64,000 nucleotides of DNA from Dimargaris cristalligena (taxonomy: Eukaryota; Kickxellomycota; Dimargaritomycetes; Dimargaritales; Dimargaritaceae), in contig JANBQC010000076.1 in NCBI GenBank assembly GCA_027576995.1, positions 1-64,000 on the forward strand. Reading direction: 5' to 3'. Positions 1-10,245 of the stretch are shown here, piece after piece (the first letter of the stretch is position 1; the number at the start of each line of letters is the position of its first letter). The notes under the pieces are model-generated. The model had not been told where the DNA came from, searched no databases, and saw only the letters and a list, made by a program, of their open reading frames with translations. Position numbers and translations under genes: made by a program.

Positions 1-80
1 TGCTTTATTCGGTTAGTCTTGTCACCACCCCTAACACTAGTAGCCCGCTTGGCCATGTCCAACGCCCCGCCTACTGTTAG

Positions 81-592
81 AAGCCTACCCCTGAGACTCT
101 TGATGGACTAAGAGTGGTTAACTCGGGCGACAATACATACTTCAACGTTAACATCAGTTCTTTAAGGTAAGTTCTACTGTCCGAAACTTTTATTCATGCA
201 TATTTGCTTTTACACCTGCGCTTTAGAATCAAACACAGCTTGTTCGATTTTTTCTTAAATTGTTTATATGTACTTTTGGATATTTTATCAGATTTGCAAC
301 ATTACTATAGAATCTCGATGGCGTGTCAAGTATGTGGATGGGTCTATTTTTATGCTCAATGTGGCCACTGGTATCAACGATCAAATCAGAAATGCGGGAA
401 TCAAAAATCACAGACTGGAACAACGGTATTCTGCTGCCGAGCAGTTAATACTATCCATGTCCAATATCGACCCATTCAAATGCAACCAGTGTACGATAAA
501 ATCCCGCCAAGGCCATACAATCGTACCACGTGACGGCAGGTGGTATTGCCAGACCCACGAGTCCTTCGAGTGCGTTAGCGTGCCTGTCGAAT
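81..592 (+). other. Possible exon(s) of an unrecognised gene near the left edge
   Basis: I do not recognise a product. An open stretch from 81 ends at a good donor (GTAAGT at 167). A plausible acceptor (ACTATAG) ends at 310. Downstream, two frames stay open: one to 533 and one to about 592. The phase left by the upstream stretch joins the 533 frame, whose peptide is Cys-rich and contains an FYAQCGH stretch followed by further Cys. The 592 frame reads more like an ordinary globular protein and ends with CNQC and WYC patterns, but its phase does not match the donor at 167. Any real gene may begin outside the window. The true frame is undecided. Confidence 0.2.
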
Positions 593-2738
593 AGCTGATT
601 TAATCACCATCACCACATATCGATACAACCACAATATTACGGGTTTCTCACCGTCTCTTTCCCCGGTATCGGTACGATCTGCGAGACGGTCCAAAATGTA
701 TCTATCCTTAAACAGTTTATAAAAAAACTAGTAGAAATAGCAAATCAGATAGAGAACTGTAAGTTATGACCACCCAAATGGAGTGGCCGTATGTACGATT
801 GACCGTCCTGGATAAAGTTATATGCCTCGGTGGACTGTCGTCGCCTTTATTATACGCCCAGGTGACATTGGTGACTCAGCGTGTGACGACCGCGGGTACA
901 AAAGGATATCAACCCAGGGATATGCCGTGCATAGTGCCGTTTCTCCGTAATAGCCCAATCCGCTCCAGATGTTTTCCACAGTGCGGGGGCGGCGTACGAG
1001 ACTCTGTAGAGCATAGATCAGATCAGGGCCAAGATGCACAACGATAGTAGACTGCCTTCGTTATTACAGGTGTTTGTCCACAACCGGGTCGATCTCAAGG
1101 TGAATTCCGCGGCTGGATCTCTCTACTCAATGTATTAACGAGTATTTGGTTTTAGATCTCCGACCAAACACTCCCTCGAACCGAACCCAATTAGATGACT
1201 GGTCCCCTTCCGAGGAGGATTAGCGCTATTTTTGAAAAATTCACTGGAAACGGCGTCGGTCGCCTCCTTAATTTTTTGGAAATGTACCAAACTCATGGGA
1301 ATGAAAAAACAATATGCAGCGGTAAGCGAGCGTATTACCTTACCGGACTTGGTTACGAGGCATTTTACCCAACAGTACCGACCTGCAATAGAACTGGCCA
1401 CTTATATGCCAATTAGGGCCCATTATAGCTCCGATGTCTACATCTCAGGAAGTAGTATTTGATTGTTAGTCCCAGCTCAAAAATCTCAGAGGAATTACAG
1501 ATACCAACCGGGGGCCACCACATGCCCGACCTGCAATACAATGAAAGAGTAGGCTATGTCACCTCTGGTAAGCGGCCGCTCATTCCGACCCAGCCCCAGT
1601 TCATCCCGCCTGACCGTTAAATCCACATGGGCTCGGGATGTGTTTATCGGTTGGTTGCTCAAGCGGCTTGTGCAGGTTATGGCTACTCACGAGCCAATCT
1701 ATACTCTTAGCTATGTACAAAGCCTGCAGTCGATGCTCGATTTTGAATTACACACAACAATTACATACTACCTAGAGTACATCGTAAGGAGGACGTGTTG
1801 CACCGCCGCTTTGTTTGAGTAGTCTTCTTAGCCATTTAATAATAATAATCCTATGCGATGCTACCTGTAGATTAGATACGAATGGGTGTTGGATAGTTAT
1901 ATTGATGGATATTTATAAAACCTTTGGGGTAGTGGGTTATTGTGGGGAGTTCGGTAGGGACAAGTGCATGGAGGACGGAAGGGTTTCCGGCCACTGATAA
2001 CATTGGGGAGGTAAGATATAGGATGATAGGTATGTTCAAAATAATACTAAAGCCCTGGCAAAACTCGGAAATACTAATACACGGATAGGACCCTGATAAT
2101 TCTGGGATGGCACTAAAATGCTACTCGAGCAGAAACTCGTTTTTTCTGAAGATGCTCGCATAAAATGGCTTATTTTATTCAAGGATCAGTTATGTCAACG
2201 CTATTTTTACAGCGCCAGCGAGCACAAGTCAAATAGCATAAATTGAAGCAATTTAGTAATAGATACCGAATATTTAGATATAGCGGGTTGGATGACCTAT
2301 TGACGCAGCTCTAAGAATCATGAAATGAACGGAACTGTCGGGGTTCTGACGTCAATTTGGAAGACAAATAACTGGGGAATACTAGTGTAACCTAGTGGGC
2401 CGAGTAGGGCCAAGAACTATAGATAAGAATAACAAAGATGCCGAGTAGGGCAGGTAGATAAACAACGAGTTGAAATGTAAATTAAGTATTTATTTCTAAG
2501 ACAAAGAACAAAGCTGGCCACTCGGGTTGGTTTGTTTTATTCCTCCTGGATGAGGTGCTGCTCTTGTGCCGTTAAGGGGATGGCGTCCTCTTCCATTGGG
2601 GGGGTCGGCCTTTCTCTGCCATAGTCCTGTGGGTCTTCCTCCCTCAGAGAGGAGTTACTGTGGGAGAGATCGGCCTCCATCCTATTGGGGGGAGAGGCCT
2701 CTTCCGGTTGCACTAGTAACAACCAAGACGGGTTCATG
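593..2738. other. Intergenic, no supported gene
   Basis: Only short open frames of under 95 codons occur here, without recognisable domains, splice-linked partners or the GC-rich third positions seen in the real genes of this window. I see nothing further to annotate. Confidence 0.5.
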
Positions 2739-2876
2739 TGGGTGAAGTTAGGCCCAGCTGTGCAAGGTTTTAAATGATAACTGTATGGGATAATGTATGG
2801 GTGATTTACTTTTAGCCAGTAATATTGGCTTCTTCCAACGGATTTTTCATTATACAGCTCGATTGAACACCTCCCA
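2739..2876 (-). mobile_element. 138-bp MITE copy (degenerate TA ends, inverted orientation)
   Basis: A member of the 138-bp family described at 6636. Its left end begins TGGGTGAAGTT and its right end closes with CTCCCA. The core 'cca.cggatttttcattatac' is the reverse complement of the core in the forward copies. The flanking dinucleotides are TG and TT, not TA, so the target-site duplication has decayed or the copy is old. It covers the middle of a 144-codon antisense open frame, which is therefore unlikely to be a gene. Confidence 0.8.
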
Positions 2877-3324
2877 TTTTGACTAACGATTACATTTATT
2901 TCCTTATTTGGCCGCTCCCAGAACAACACAAGAGGGGGAGTGGTCAAATAAAACCACAGAAAGCGATTCAAAAGAACAATTAGAAAGAGGAAATAAGCAT
3001 AGCTAAGGAGAGTACCGGGGGGGGGATATGTTTTTTACAGGGTAGGTAATAAAATAGAAAAGGTTGATTAATAATAATTAAAAGAAAAATTAGAAAGGTC
3101 AACGCAGTCTTGCGGGGGGAAAGGTACATGGGTCGGAAACACGTGGGCACAGATTAAAACGCCACAGGGATCTATAAAAGATAGTAAATCAAAAGCGAAA
3201 ATAATATAAAAATAGTTCGATGGAGTACCATAAACTGAAGCTGGCCAATGGTGCAAATAAAATGAGTTGCCAACCGGCGCCAACGGTCTGGGGGTATATA
3301 AATAGAGGCACAGGGGTGGCCTAT

Positions 3325-4773
3325 TTAGTAGGCCCCGTCTGATACCTGGGCAACTGCCGTGGTGTGAGGTTCCACGCCCCGGGAGTCGGACTCCACCGCT
3401 GTCTCGGCGTTGGAATCGGCGGAACCTTGGTTGAGGGAAAGGACCAGGTCGGGGTAAGCAGTGGTGACCCACTCTCGCGAGAAAAGACTGGCCTTCATGA
3501 GCTTCTTATTCGCGTACTTCTTAAAAAAGTTTTCGTGGCGGATGGGCTGGGCCAGGTAGTTGATCATGAGCTGGACACAAGGAAGAACCTCCTCCTTGCT
3601 ATATCCGGAGTAGTGGGTCAGATTGGCGTCCCACGGTCCGCGATTCAGCATCTGACGGGCTAGGTACACCCCGGCGGCAGCCAGCATAGAAGGGGGGCAG
3701 CCCAAAAAGCGGTGATCAACCAGGGAAATGTCCATCAAATACTTGGCTAGGGTACGGGTCTGCATATCGTAGTTATCGGCCTTGGAGACGCGGCGCAGGA
3801 AATTGAGGGGGTTAGGATAAGACAAGTCGAAATCAAGGACCTGCAGCAGGTAGCGTTCCGCCTCGAGGACCTCGTCTTCCGTAAAACCGCCATCAGTCAT
3901 GAAGATAAAGTTATGGACCGATGGGGACATGATCTCCTCGTATTTTGCAGCCGAGAACATACAAGTGATGCCAACCAACTGAAGCTTCACCAGGGACACC
4001 GTACGCAGCGACAGGAACCGGTCAATCATATTGATGGTCAGGAAGAGAGTTTCGCCGAGCAAGCGGAATTTGTTGTGGACTTCGATGAGCCAGTCGACGA
4101 GGATACTGCGCATCTTCCAGGTGAGCTCCTTTTGCTGATCCATGTACTTGGGGTTAGGTAGCAACTTAATCTCAAGGTGGCGCATGTAGTCGAAGATTTC
4201 GTTTACATACTCTGCAACCATCAGTGGGTCGTCGGCATCCTCGGCGTCCAGGTCATCCCAGGCCTGGGTCTTGGCCTTTTTAGCCACGGGGACAATCTCG
4301 GTGAATTCAGCGGTGGTGTCTTCCTGGGAGAAGACTTCCACGGCGCTATCCTTGCGCTTCAGACCAGCGACGGTCTTGCCATCGCCGGCGGTGACCGACT
4401 CTGCTTGGACCTCGAGGTCGGCGGATCGACGTCGCTTGACGGCAACGGGCTTGATGGCAACCTCCGATTCAGCGGGCTTGGCACGGCGAGTAACCCGGGC
4501 CTTGGCCGCCTTGGCGGCAGTATCGTTGGTGTGGACCTGGTTGCTGATGTCACCCAGAGCGGAACGCTTCCGTGTAATCACGCCCTTGGGATCGGCCTCG
4601 ATGGCGTTTTTAGGCTGAAGGACGGCGGTCGACTTTCCAATGGGTTTGATGATCTGGCGGGCAATTTTAGTAGCAGCCGGAGGCTGATTTTCGTCTTGGT
4701 AAACGGTCGTGGTGGCCAATGGCTTGTTAGCCACCGTGTTGCGCGTGCGCATATGCCCAGTTCGGTTATACAT
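3325..4773 (-). CDS. CCNB: G2/mitotic-specific cyclin B
   Basis: Single-exon gene for a 482-residue B-type cyclin, the regulatory partner of Cdk1 that drives entry into mitosis. Evidence seen: a classic destruction box, RSALGDISN, at residues 70-78, recognised by the anaphase-promoting complex; a basic and acidic linker; and a cyclin box starting with MRSILVDWLIEVH at about 221-233, followed by the second cyclin fold (LDFDLSYPNPLNFLRR, then LVDHRFLGCPPSMLAAAGVYLAR). Upstream of the D-box, DENQPP at 27-32 occupies the position of a KEN-box motif. The start is the ATG at 4773; the frame extends six codons upstream only through a TTG. Length and architecture are normal for fungal Clb/Cdc13. The identity is firm; assignment to a particular Clb paralogue is not possible. 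Confidence 0.97.
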   Translation of the reverse strand: MYNRTGHMRTRNTVANKPLATTTVYQDENQPPAATKIARQIIKPIGKSTAVLQPKNAIEADPKGVITRKRSALGDISNQVHTNDTAAKAAKARVTRRAKPAESEVAIKPVAVKRRRSADLEVQAESVTAGDGKTVAGLKRKDSAVEVFSQEDTTAEFTEIVPVAKKAKTQAWDDLDAEDADDPLMVAEYVNEIFDYMRHLEIKLLPNPKYMDQQKELTWKMRSILVDWLIEVHNKFRLLGETLFLTINMIDRFLSLRTVSLVKLQLVGITCMFSAAKYEEIMSPSVHNFIFMTDGGFTEDEVLEAERYLLQVLDFDLSYPNPLNFLRRVSKADNYDMQTRTLAKYLMDISLVDHRFLGCPPSMLAAAGVYLARQMLNRGPWDANLTHYSGYSKEEVLPCVQLMINYLAQPIRHENFFKKYANKKLMKASLFSREWVTTAYPDLVLSLNQGSADSNAETAVESDSRGVEPHTTAVAQVSDGAY

Positions 4774-5990
4774 GGTGTGAAGGGACGGCAAATAAAATGA
4801 TGGGTAGTGGAAAGAGAACGGAAACGGATAAAATATATGTTGGATGGAAATCAGTTCACAGGTAGGTTAGAGGGTTGCCAGAGTTGGAGGGGTGGAATGC
4901 AGAGGAAATGGTTAAAGTAGGGGGGAGCGGGTAGTGCGGGTATCTGGAGGAAGAGGCAGGGGGCGTGAGCAGTCTGATAAGTGCAGAGGGGTTAGAGGTA
5001 GGGGCGTGACGGGCTGTACAGAAGACGATAAAAAGAGGATAAGAGAGAGAGAGAGAGAAAAAAACCAATACAACTATTGGAGCGGGGTATGGCAGGGCTT
5101 TAGTACAACACGGTGTGGTTATAAACAAGAGCCACTACTAAAAAGTGAGCAGGGTGGCCCAAGGAAGACAGACCCACTTCAAGGCGATTGGGTGGGAGTT
5201 TGACCAGGGGGGGATCGAAGGGCCGACCAGGTTAGTCAAGAGCGCCTAGTCAGGTGAGGAGGGTTGCGATTGAGCAGGCGACCTGGCAGGGTGGGGGGGG
5301 ATTAAAACTCCGCCTTGAAGTATTTTAGAGGGTCGGCTAGAGGGAATCAAAAGGAATCGGGGGTTAGGGGGTGATCCCACGGTGGCTGTCAGTCGCACTA
5401 GCTAATGGTCGATTAAGAAATTCAGTTCGAATAGAATTAGGAGGACAAAGGTAACAAGGCAGGACAGTAGAAGAAGAGGCGAACTTAGTTATATGAGTGA
5501 GGAGGGCAAGGAGAGGGGGAGTACAGGTTGGGCAACTCCCAACAACTGACGATGGTATAGGGTTAGTGAGGACGGAAAAAAAGAATAATAATAATAATAA
5601 CAAGACTAATTGGGTAATGAATGAAGGGAAGTAGGTGGGCTATTAGGCGGAGCACACCCGCTGCCTTTATGAGAATCCTAGGGCTGTGCAACCACCGGCT
5701 GAAGAAAAGCGGCGAAACATCACAACAGCTCATCAATGGGATGGGTGGTTAGAGGGTTAGTGAGAGGAAGGAAGCGCAACGGAAAACCCCAAGCAGCGGC
5801 AACGACTGACGGTGCAGAATGCAAGGAGGGCCACCAACGACTGAGGGAGTCCGAAATCCAGGAGCCTTCAGTCAGGGCAGGGAGGGGAGAAGCGGCGGAC
5901 GATGAAGGGAGCCGCTCTCCCCCCTTCTCTCACTACGACGAAGCCCTTCCAACCGGCCATTAGTCTGCTTTTTTAAGGCTAGTTCGACCC

Positions 5991-6024
5991 GCTATTATAC
6001 TATTCGGCTGATTAGTATAATAGC
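5991..6024. repeat. Perfect 12-bp inverted repeat (hairpin)
   Basis: GCTATTATACTA (5991-6002) is followed by a 10-base spacer and TAGTATAATAGC (6013-6024), which is its exact reverse complement. Imperfect pairing continues outward on both sides for about 14 bp. No gene end lies close by, so this is not an obvious terminator. It could be the relic of another short inverted-repeat element. Confidence 0.75.
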
Positions 6025-6635
6025 AGGTAGAGTTGGCTCAAAAGGCCCTCCACTAAACCCCAGAAATCTGTTAAATCACACCCGTGCAGCGCGAGGGAAA
6101 GCGAGAGGGCCAAGTAAAATAATAGGGTGAATAAGTAAGTGGGTGGGCCAATCACACCATAATTTTGGTTAGATAGAACTCAGCGACGATTAGCCCAACA
6201 GTAAGGGAGGAGGGGATACTAACTACCTTACACTGCACACACATTTAGAGGTATATCCGTCGGTCGGCCTCTCTACACACTGTCGTTGCGGTGAATGGGG
6301 GGAATACCCCTCCTCCACCAATGGTATCAGGAATGGTAGTGGGTGGACCCTCCCCCTCCTCCTATATGTTAATGACCCGTACACCCCTTGGAAACCTACT
6401 GCCCACCAATGGGTGCCAAGGTTAATCACGGCCGCATTGGAGTGAACCCAGCAGTGAGGGAGCCGACTGCATCCCACTGCCGCTGGACCGAAACCAGCCA
6501 GCCAGACAATAAGCACCAAACCCTCCTTCGGATGGGAACAGGGCGCAACTATATCCATGGACAGTCCCTTGTCCTTGGAAGGGGCTAAGCTAGACTAGAC
6601 TAGAAGGATAGTTAGCCTCCCACCCGCCGAGCATA

Positions 6636-6773
6636 TGGGAGTAGTTCAACAAGGCTGTATAACGAAAAATCCATTTGATGAGGCAAGTACTACTGGTTGA
6701 AAATAAATCTCCCATACATTATCCCATACACATATCGGTTAAACCCCTATACAACCGAGCTGAACTTTACCCA
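6636..6773 (+). mobile_element. 138-bp MITE copy A, flanked by TA
   Basis: A short non-autonomous element with imperfect terminal inverted repeats of about 27 bp. The left end starts TGGGAGTAGTTCAACAAGGC and the right end, read on the other strand, starts TGGGTAAAGTTCAGCTCGG. TA lies immediately outside both ends (6634-6635 and 6774-6775), as expected for TA-targeting Tc1/mariner-type transposition. It has no coding capacity. The interior shares the blocks 'acgaaaaatccatttgatga' and 'ggttgaaaataaa' with the copies at 8512 and 21983. The class assignment is an inference from the TA flanks and the inverted ends. Confidence 0.88.
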
Positions 6774-8042
6774 TATTTATTAGCCAATTAAGCCCCCGGT
6801 TAACCAGGCCGCTGAATCCAAGGGTCGGCTAGTTCACCAGGGGCTGGTGTACCACTATAGCCATCGCGGTGCAGACTGTTCCCTCCATGTATACGATGCT
6901 GTGGACAGTGAGGGGCCCTGGAGCATACCCACCCGCACTCGATACAAAACCAGACAGACCTGGTGCCAACGGATGCAGTATATGTACCATATACCCCCGT
7001 TCTATCCGCAGTGGCGAGGACCAGGTCAAGGAACCCCCAGTGATTCCGATTCGAAACACCGGCAGGCAGAAATGCCACCTCCATGTTAAAAAAAATTACC
7101 AACCTATAGGTATTAGAGTAGAGCAAAATAAAGTAGCGCACAGGTGGGCTTATTTAGCCTATATGCCACGCATATAAGCCAGCTAAATGCCCCCCAACTG
7201 AATGGATACCTCTCAAGCATCCTCTGCTGACAAGTTGCGTCGAGTCGCTGCAACATTGCATTCCCCGACTCAGTCATCCAACCCCCGACGAATATCAGTA
7301 GAAGTGCCAGCTGCGTTCCGCCTAACAAGTCCGTCGAGTGGGTGGCCCGATACCACGGAAGGCCCTCCTATCAGGCCTTTATTTAATAGAGCATGGGTGA
7401 ACCGCCACTATACTTACTTAATGGGTAAGAGTGAGTAGAGCCCGGGCAGTGGGACCTGGTTTAGTGAGGGTAGTGTGGCAAAAAAAAGGGTTAGAGGAAT
7501 GGAACACAGCGGCCAGTGTTATTCCCAAAAACACAAGGAAAGTCAAGAGATGGTGGGTTGCTCACAACCGGCCGGAGAAGGGCCCTATAAAGCCAGGCAT
7601 AAACCCAGGACTCCGGGGGTCAGTAGATTATATGCGCTGGATGACCAAGTCAGATTATCGACTTGCAGGCCGTTGAATACGGGCAGTGACTGTTGCGACG
7701 GAGGCCGAGCCACACCAAGTTCGATCGTCCGTAGCAATCTATTAAGGCCCACAAGCAAGCCATGGGCCGTTGTGTGCGGCCACTCCCGCTCCAACCAGCT
7801 AGTCTTGGCCATGCAGGGTCGCACAGCCACGTCTTCTCCGCACTACCTTTGAACTGCCACATTGAAGGTTGCAGGGCTGCGAGGGGGGGGGGTGATTCCA
7901 CCTGGCTGGTTCTCGAATCCGAAGCCTAATGGACGAGGGCTTACGCAATGTGGTTTCCAAGTGGGCAATAGCCGGCCAGACTGAGGCAAATCATTCCGAT
8001 TCAGATTCCTTTATTTTAGCTTTTAGCTATTAGGAATACATG

Positions 8043-8180
8043 TGGGGGAAATTCATTCAGGCTGTATAATGAATAATCCATTGCATGAGGCCAGTATTAC
8101 TGGTTAAAAGCTATTCTCACATATATTCACCCATGCATGTATTATGTAAAACCTTATACAGCTGGCGGGAATTTTATCCA
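8043..8180 (+). mobile_element. 138-bp MITE copy B, diverged
   Basis: Same length and organisation as copy A, with a left end TGGGGGAAATTCATTCAGGC and a right end close to ATTTTATCCA. The core 'aataatccattgcatgaggc' aligns with copy A. The left flank is TG, the right flank is TA. It is more diverged than copies A, D and E. Confidence 0.82.
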
Positions 8181-8424
8181 TATGTATATATACGGACACC
8201 TCGTTTCTCCCCTTGGTATCCTGGGGCGTGGCAATGTGTAAATCGGGTTCAGGGGCACGTACTGTGGGGAAGGGGTCCTCGTCAGACCAAATCATCAGCG
8301 ACCGTGGGGACCGGCGCTGCTTTGGGTTTCCGCAGGTAATTTAGGGCAGTCGTGCCCCCTTCTAAGCTTTTTGTATTTTATTAGCCCATGGCCAAGCTGC
8401 TACTGGACACTGTCCTGGTAAATA

Positions 8425-8690
8425 TGGGAGAAGTTCATCCAGTCTTTACAGCGAAATATCCTTTGGATGAGGTCAACATCTCTAGTTAACAATCCTTATC
8501 CCATATACATATGGGAGTAGTTCAACAAGGCTATATAACGAAAAATCCATTTGATGAGGCAAATACTACTAGTTGAAAATAAACATCCCGCCGATTTTCC
8601 CAAACACATAACGGGTAAAACCTTATACAGCCAAGCCGAACTTCACCCATATTATGTAAAGCCCTATACAACTGGTGTGAATTTCACCCA
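8425..8690 (+). mobile_element. MITE copy C, split by insertion of copy D
   Basis: The left half (8425 to about 8509) and the right half (about 8652-8690) together make a 126-bp family member with TA at 8423-8424 and 8691-8692. Its halves are separated by a complete 138-bp copy at 8512-8649 with TA on each side. The right half (ttatgtaaagccctatacaa) continues the sequence expected from copy B after the break. This is a nested transposition into a TA inside an older copy. Confidence 0.82.
8512..8649 (+). mobile_element. 138-bp MITE copy D, nested inside copy C
   Basis: Nearly identical to copy A over its first 80 bp. It is flanked by TA at 8510-8511 and 8650-8651. Because it interrupts copy C, it must have inserted later, which gives a relative age within the family. 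Confidence 0.87.
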
Positions 8691-10245
8691 TATCTATTAG
8701 GCGGGACCTATCGGATGCTGGGACTGAACCAACGAGATGGAAGAGGGGGTAATTAGGATGCTTGCTTAAAATAAGTACATGATTTATTCAGGGTTGTTCT
8801 TTTACTTCTTAGTGGGGCTGTCATGATTAACGTAGGAGTGGTGAGTGGCGATCATCCTAGTCCCTATAGTTATTGACACTGGGACCTTAAATGGCAGTCC
8901 CAGTGTGCCCCACACCCAACCGGCCGAGTGTTGGGGGCCCCAAATAGGCACAGGCCGCGCTATATTTGAAAATACGGGCTTTTTAGGAAATCCACCTCAG
9001 CAGTGTTGGATTTCCTTAAAAGCCATTCCTTTGGACTTCCACCAGCCGACTTCCCAATCTTCTCCGTTTTTAGTGAGTGGGGTCGGTTGGGTAGAAAAGT
9101 CTGGGAGCATGAGAGTGGCAGGGGCTATTGGCGTGAAGGGGCAGACCGAATTAACGGCTGATCATATAATCAAGTATATAGTATACACGCCGCTGTTGCC
9201 CCTTAAGTGGAAGCCACGCACGTTGTCCCGATCCATTCAGGAGGTAAAAACGAAGGGGCAGTTTGGCGACAACTACTCTCTTCAATCAACACATAGCCAA
9301 CTGCCGCCCAGGTTAATTCATAAACTGGTCGATTCTTGCCTTGTTTTATCTTCAATCGCCCATGCGACTATTTCCAGTGGTGAGGGCTCTCCTCGTTCAC
9401 TCTTGTCCCGCCCTATTTATTGATTGATTGATTCACTATAAGGTCTCTGTCTCCCCTTCAGGTATTGATTTAAACCACCAACCTGACGGATGACCCTGCC
9501 TTAAAAAACCTGAACCGTCTACACTACCAAGCCCCCCTATAGTGATATCTTCCATGGCCAAATCTGCGTTATACTGTGTGTAATATTTCCCAAGATTACA
9601 CCCCCCAGAAATGAGCCCCAATGTATACACCTTACAAGGCTAATCAATCCCCTTCCTATTGTTTGGGCCTGCTGGTCGCACTTCAGATCCCGTGTGATCG
9701 ACCGCTTCCAATTATACCTAATATTCAATGCCATTGGGACGAGATGGCTCGTTTAAACTGAAATGATACTATGAAGTCTTCATTATTTAACCGAAGGGGT
9801 CTGTGGCAAGGTGCGGGTCATACCAACCGTACCGTCAAGTTGACTCGACTCATCACCCATAATTATGGTTATAGTGCATTTCATTACCACCTCAACCAGT
9901 CTGGCTGAATCATTATTGGTGAAATCTGGAGGGTTTTAGTAGGGACTAACAATTAAGCAAACGGTTACAAATCAGACTACTACCCCTAAACCCAGGCCCT
10001 CCCCATCACACTCATACGTATATATATATATGTGTGTGTGTGTGTAAGTGGACAACAGTACCAGGGTAGAGTCAGTATTAAACCATAAACTCCATATCGA
10101 GAGGGTCAGGGACACCAGCCAGATTCAATATCGGCTGAATACAGTAGTGAACGGGCTATTTTCCACGGTATAGAAACAAAACAAACAAATAACCTAAAAA
10201 CCGAGCAAATTGGGCGATAGCGCACCCAATCTCCCACCTCAGCGC

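Larger units (their letters stand above)
4774..10245. other. Long spacer: cyclin B promoter, hairpin and MITE cluster
   Basis: No gene is supported. The first few hundred bases upstream of cyclin B form its promoter and leader, including a (GA)n tract at about 5042-5058 (CT-rich on the coding strand). The rest holds the hairpin at 5991-6024 and MITEs at 6636, 8043, 8425 and 8512. A TATATA/GTGTGT microsatellite lies near 10018-10044. Open frames of 80-190 codons occur (for example 8845-9423), but they lack a recognisable domain or convincing codon bias. Confidence 0.5.

Noticed and set aside
2537..2971. 144-codon minus-strand open frame
   Set aside because: Its middle is a 138-bp MITE copy and it has no recognisable domain.
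4177..4800. 207-codon plus-strand frame opposite cyclin B
   Set aside because: Antisense shadow of a GC-rich coding region; similar shadows lie opposite STI1 (10210-10923, 11437-12072), CNOT9 (13690-14388), the zinc transporter (26077-26706) and the bZIP gene (40625-41407).
8845..9423. 192-codon plus-strand frame
   Set aside because: It has no domain or gene-like codon bias and I find no promoter or splice partner for it.
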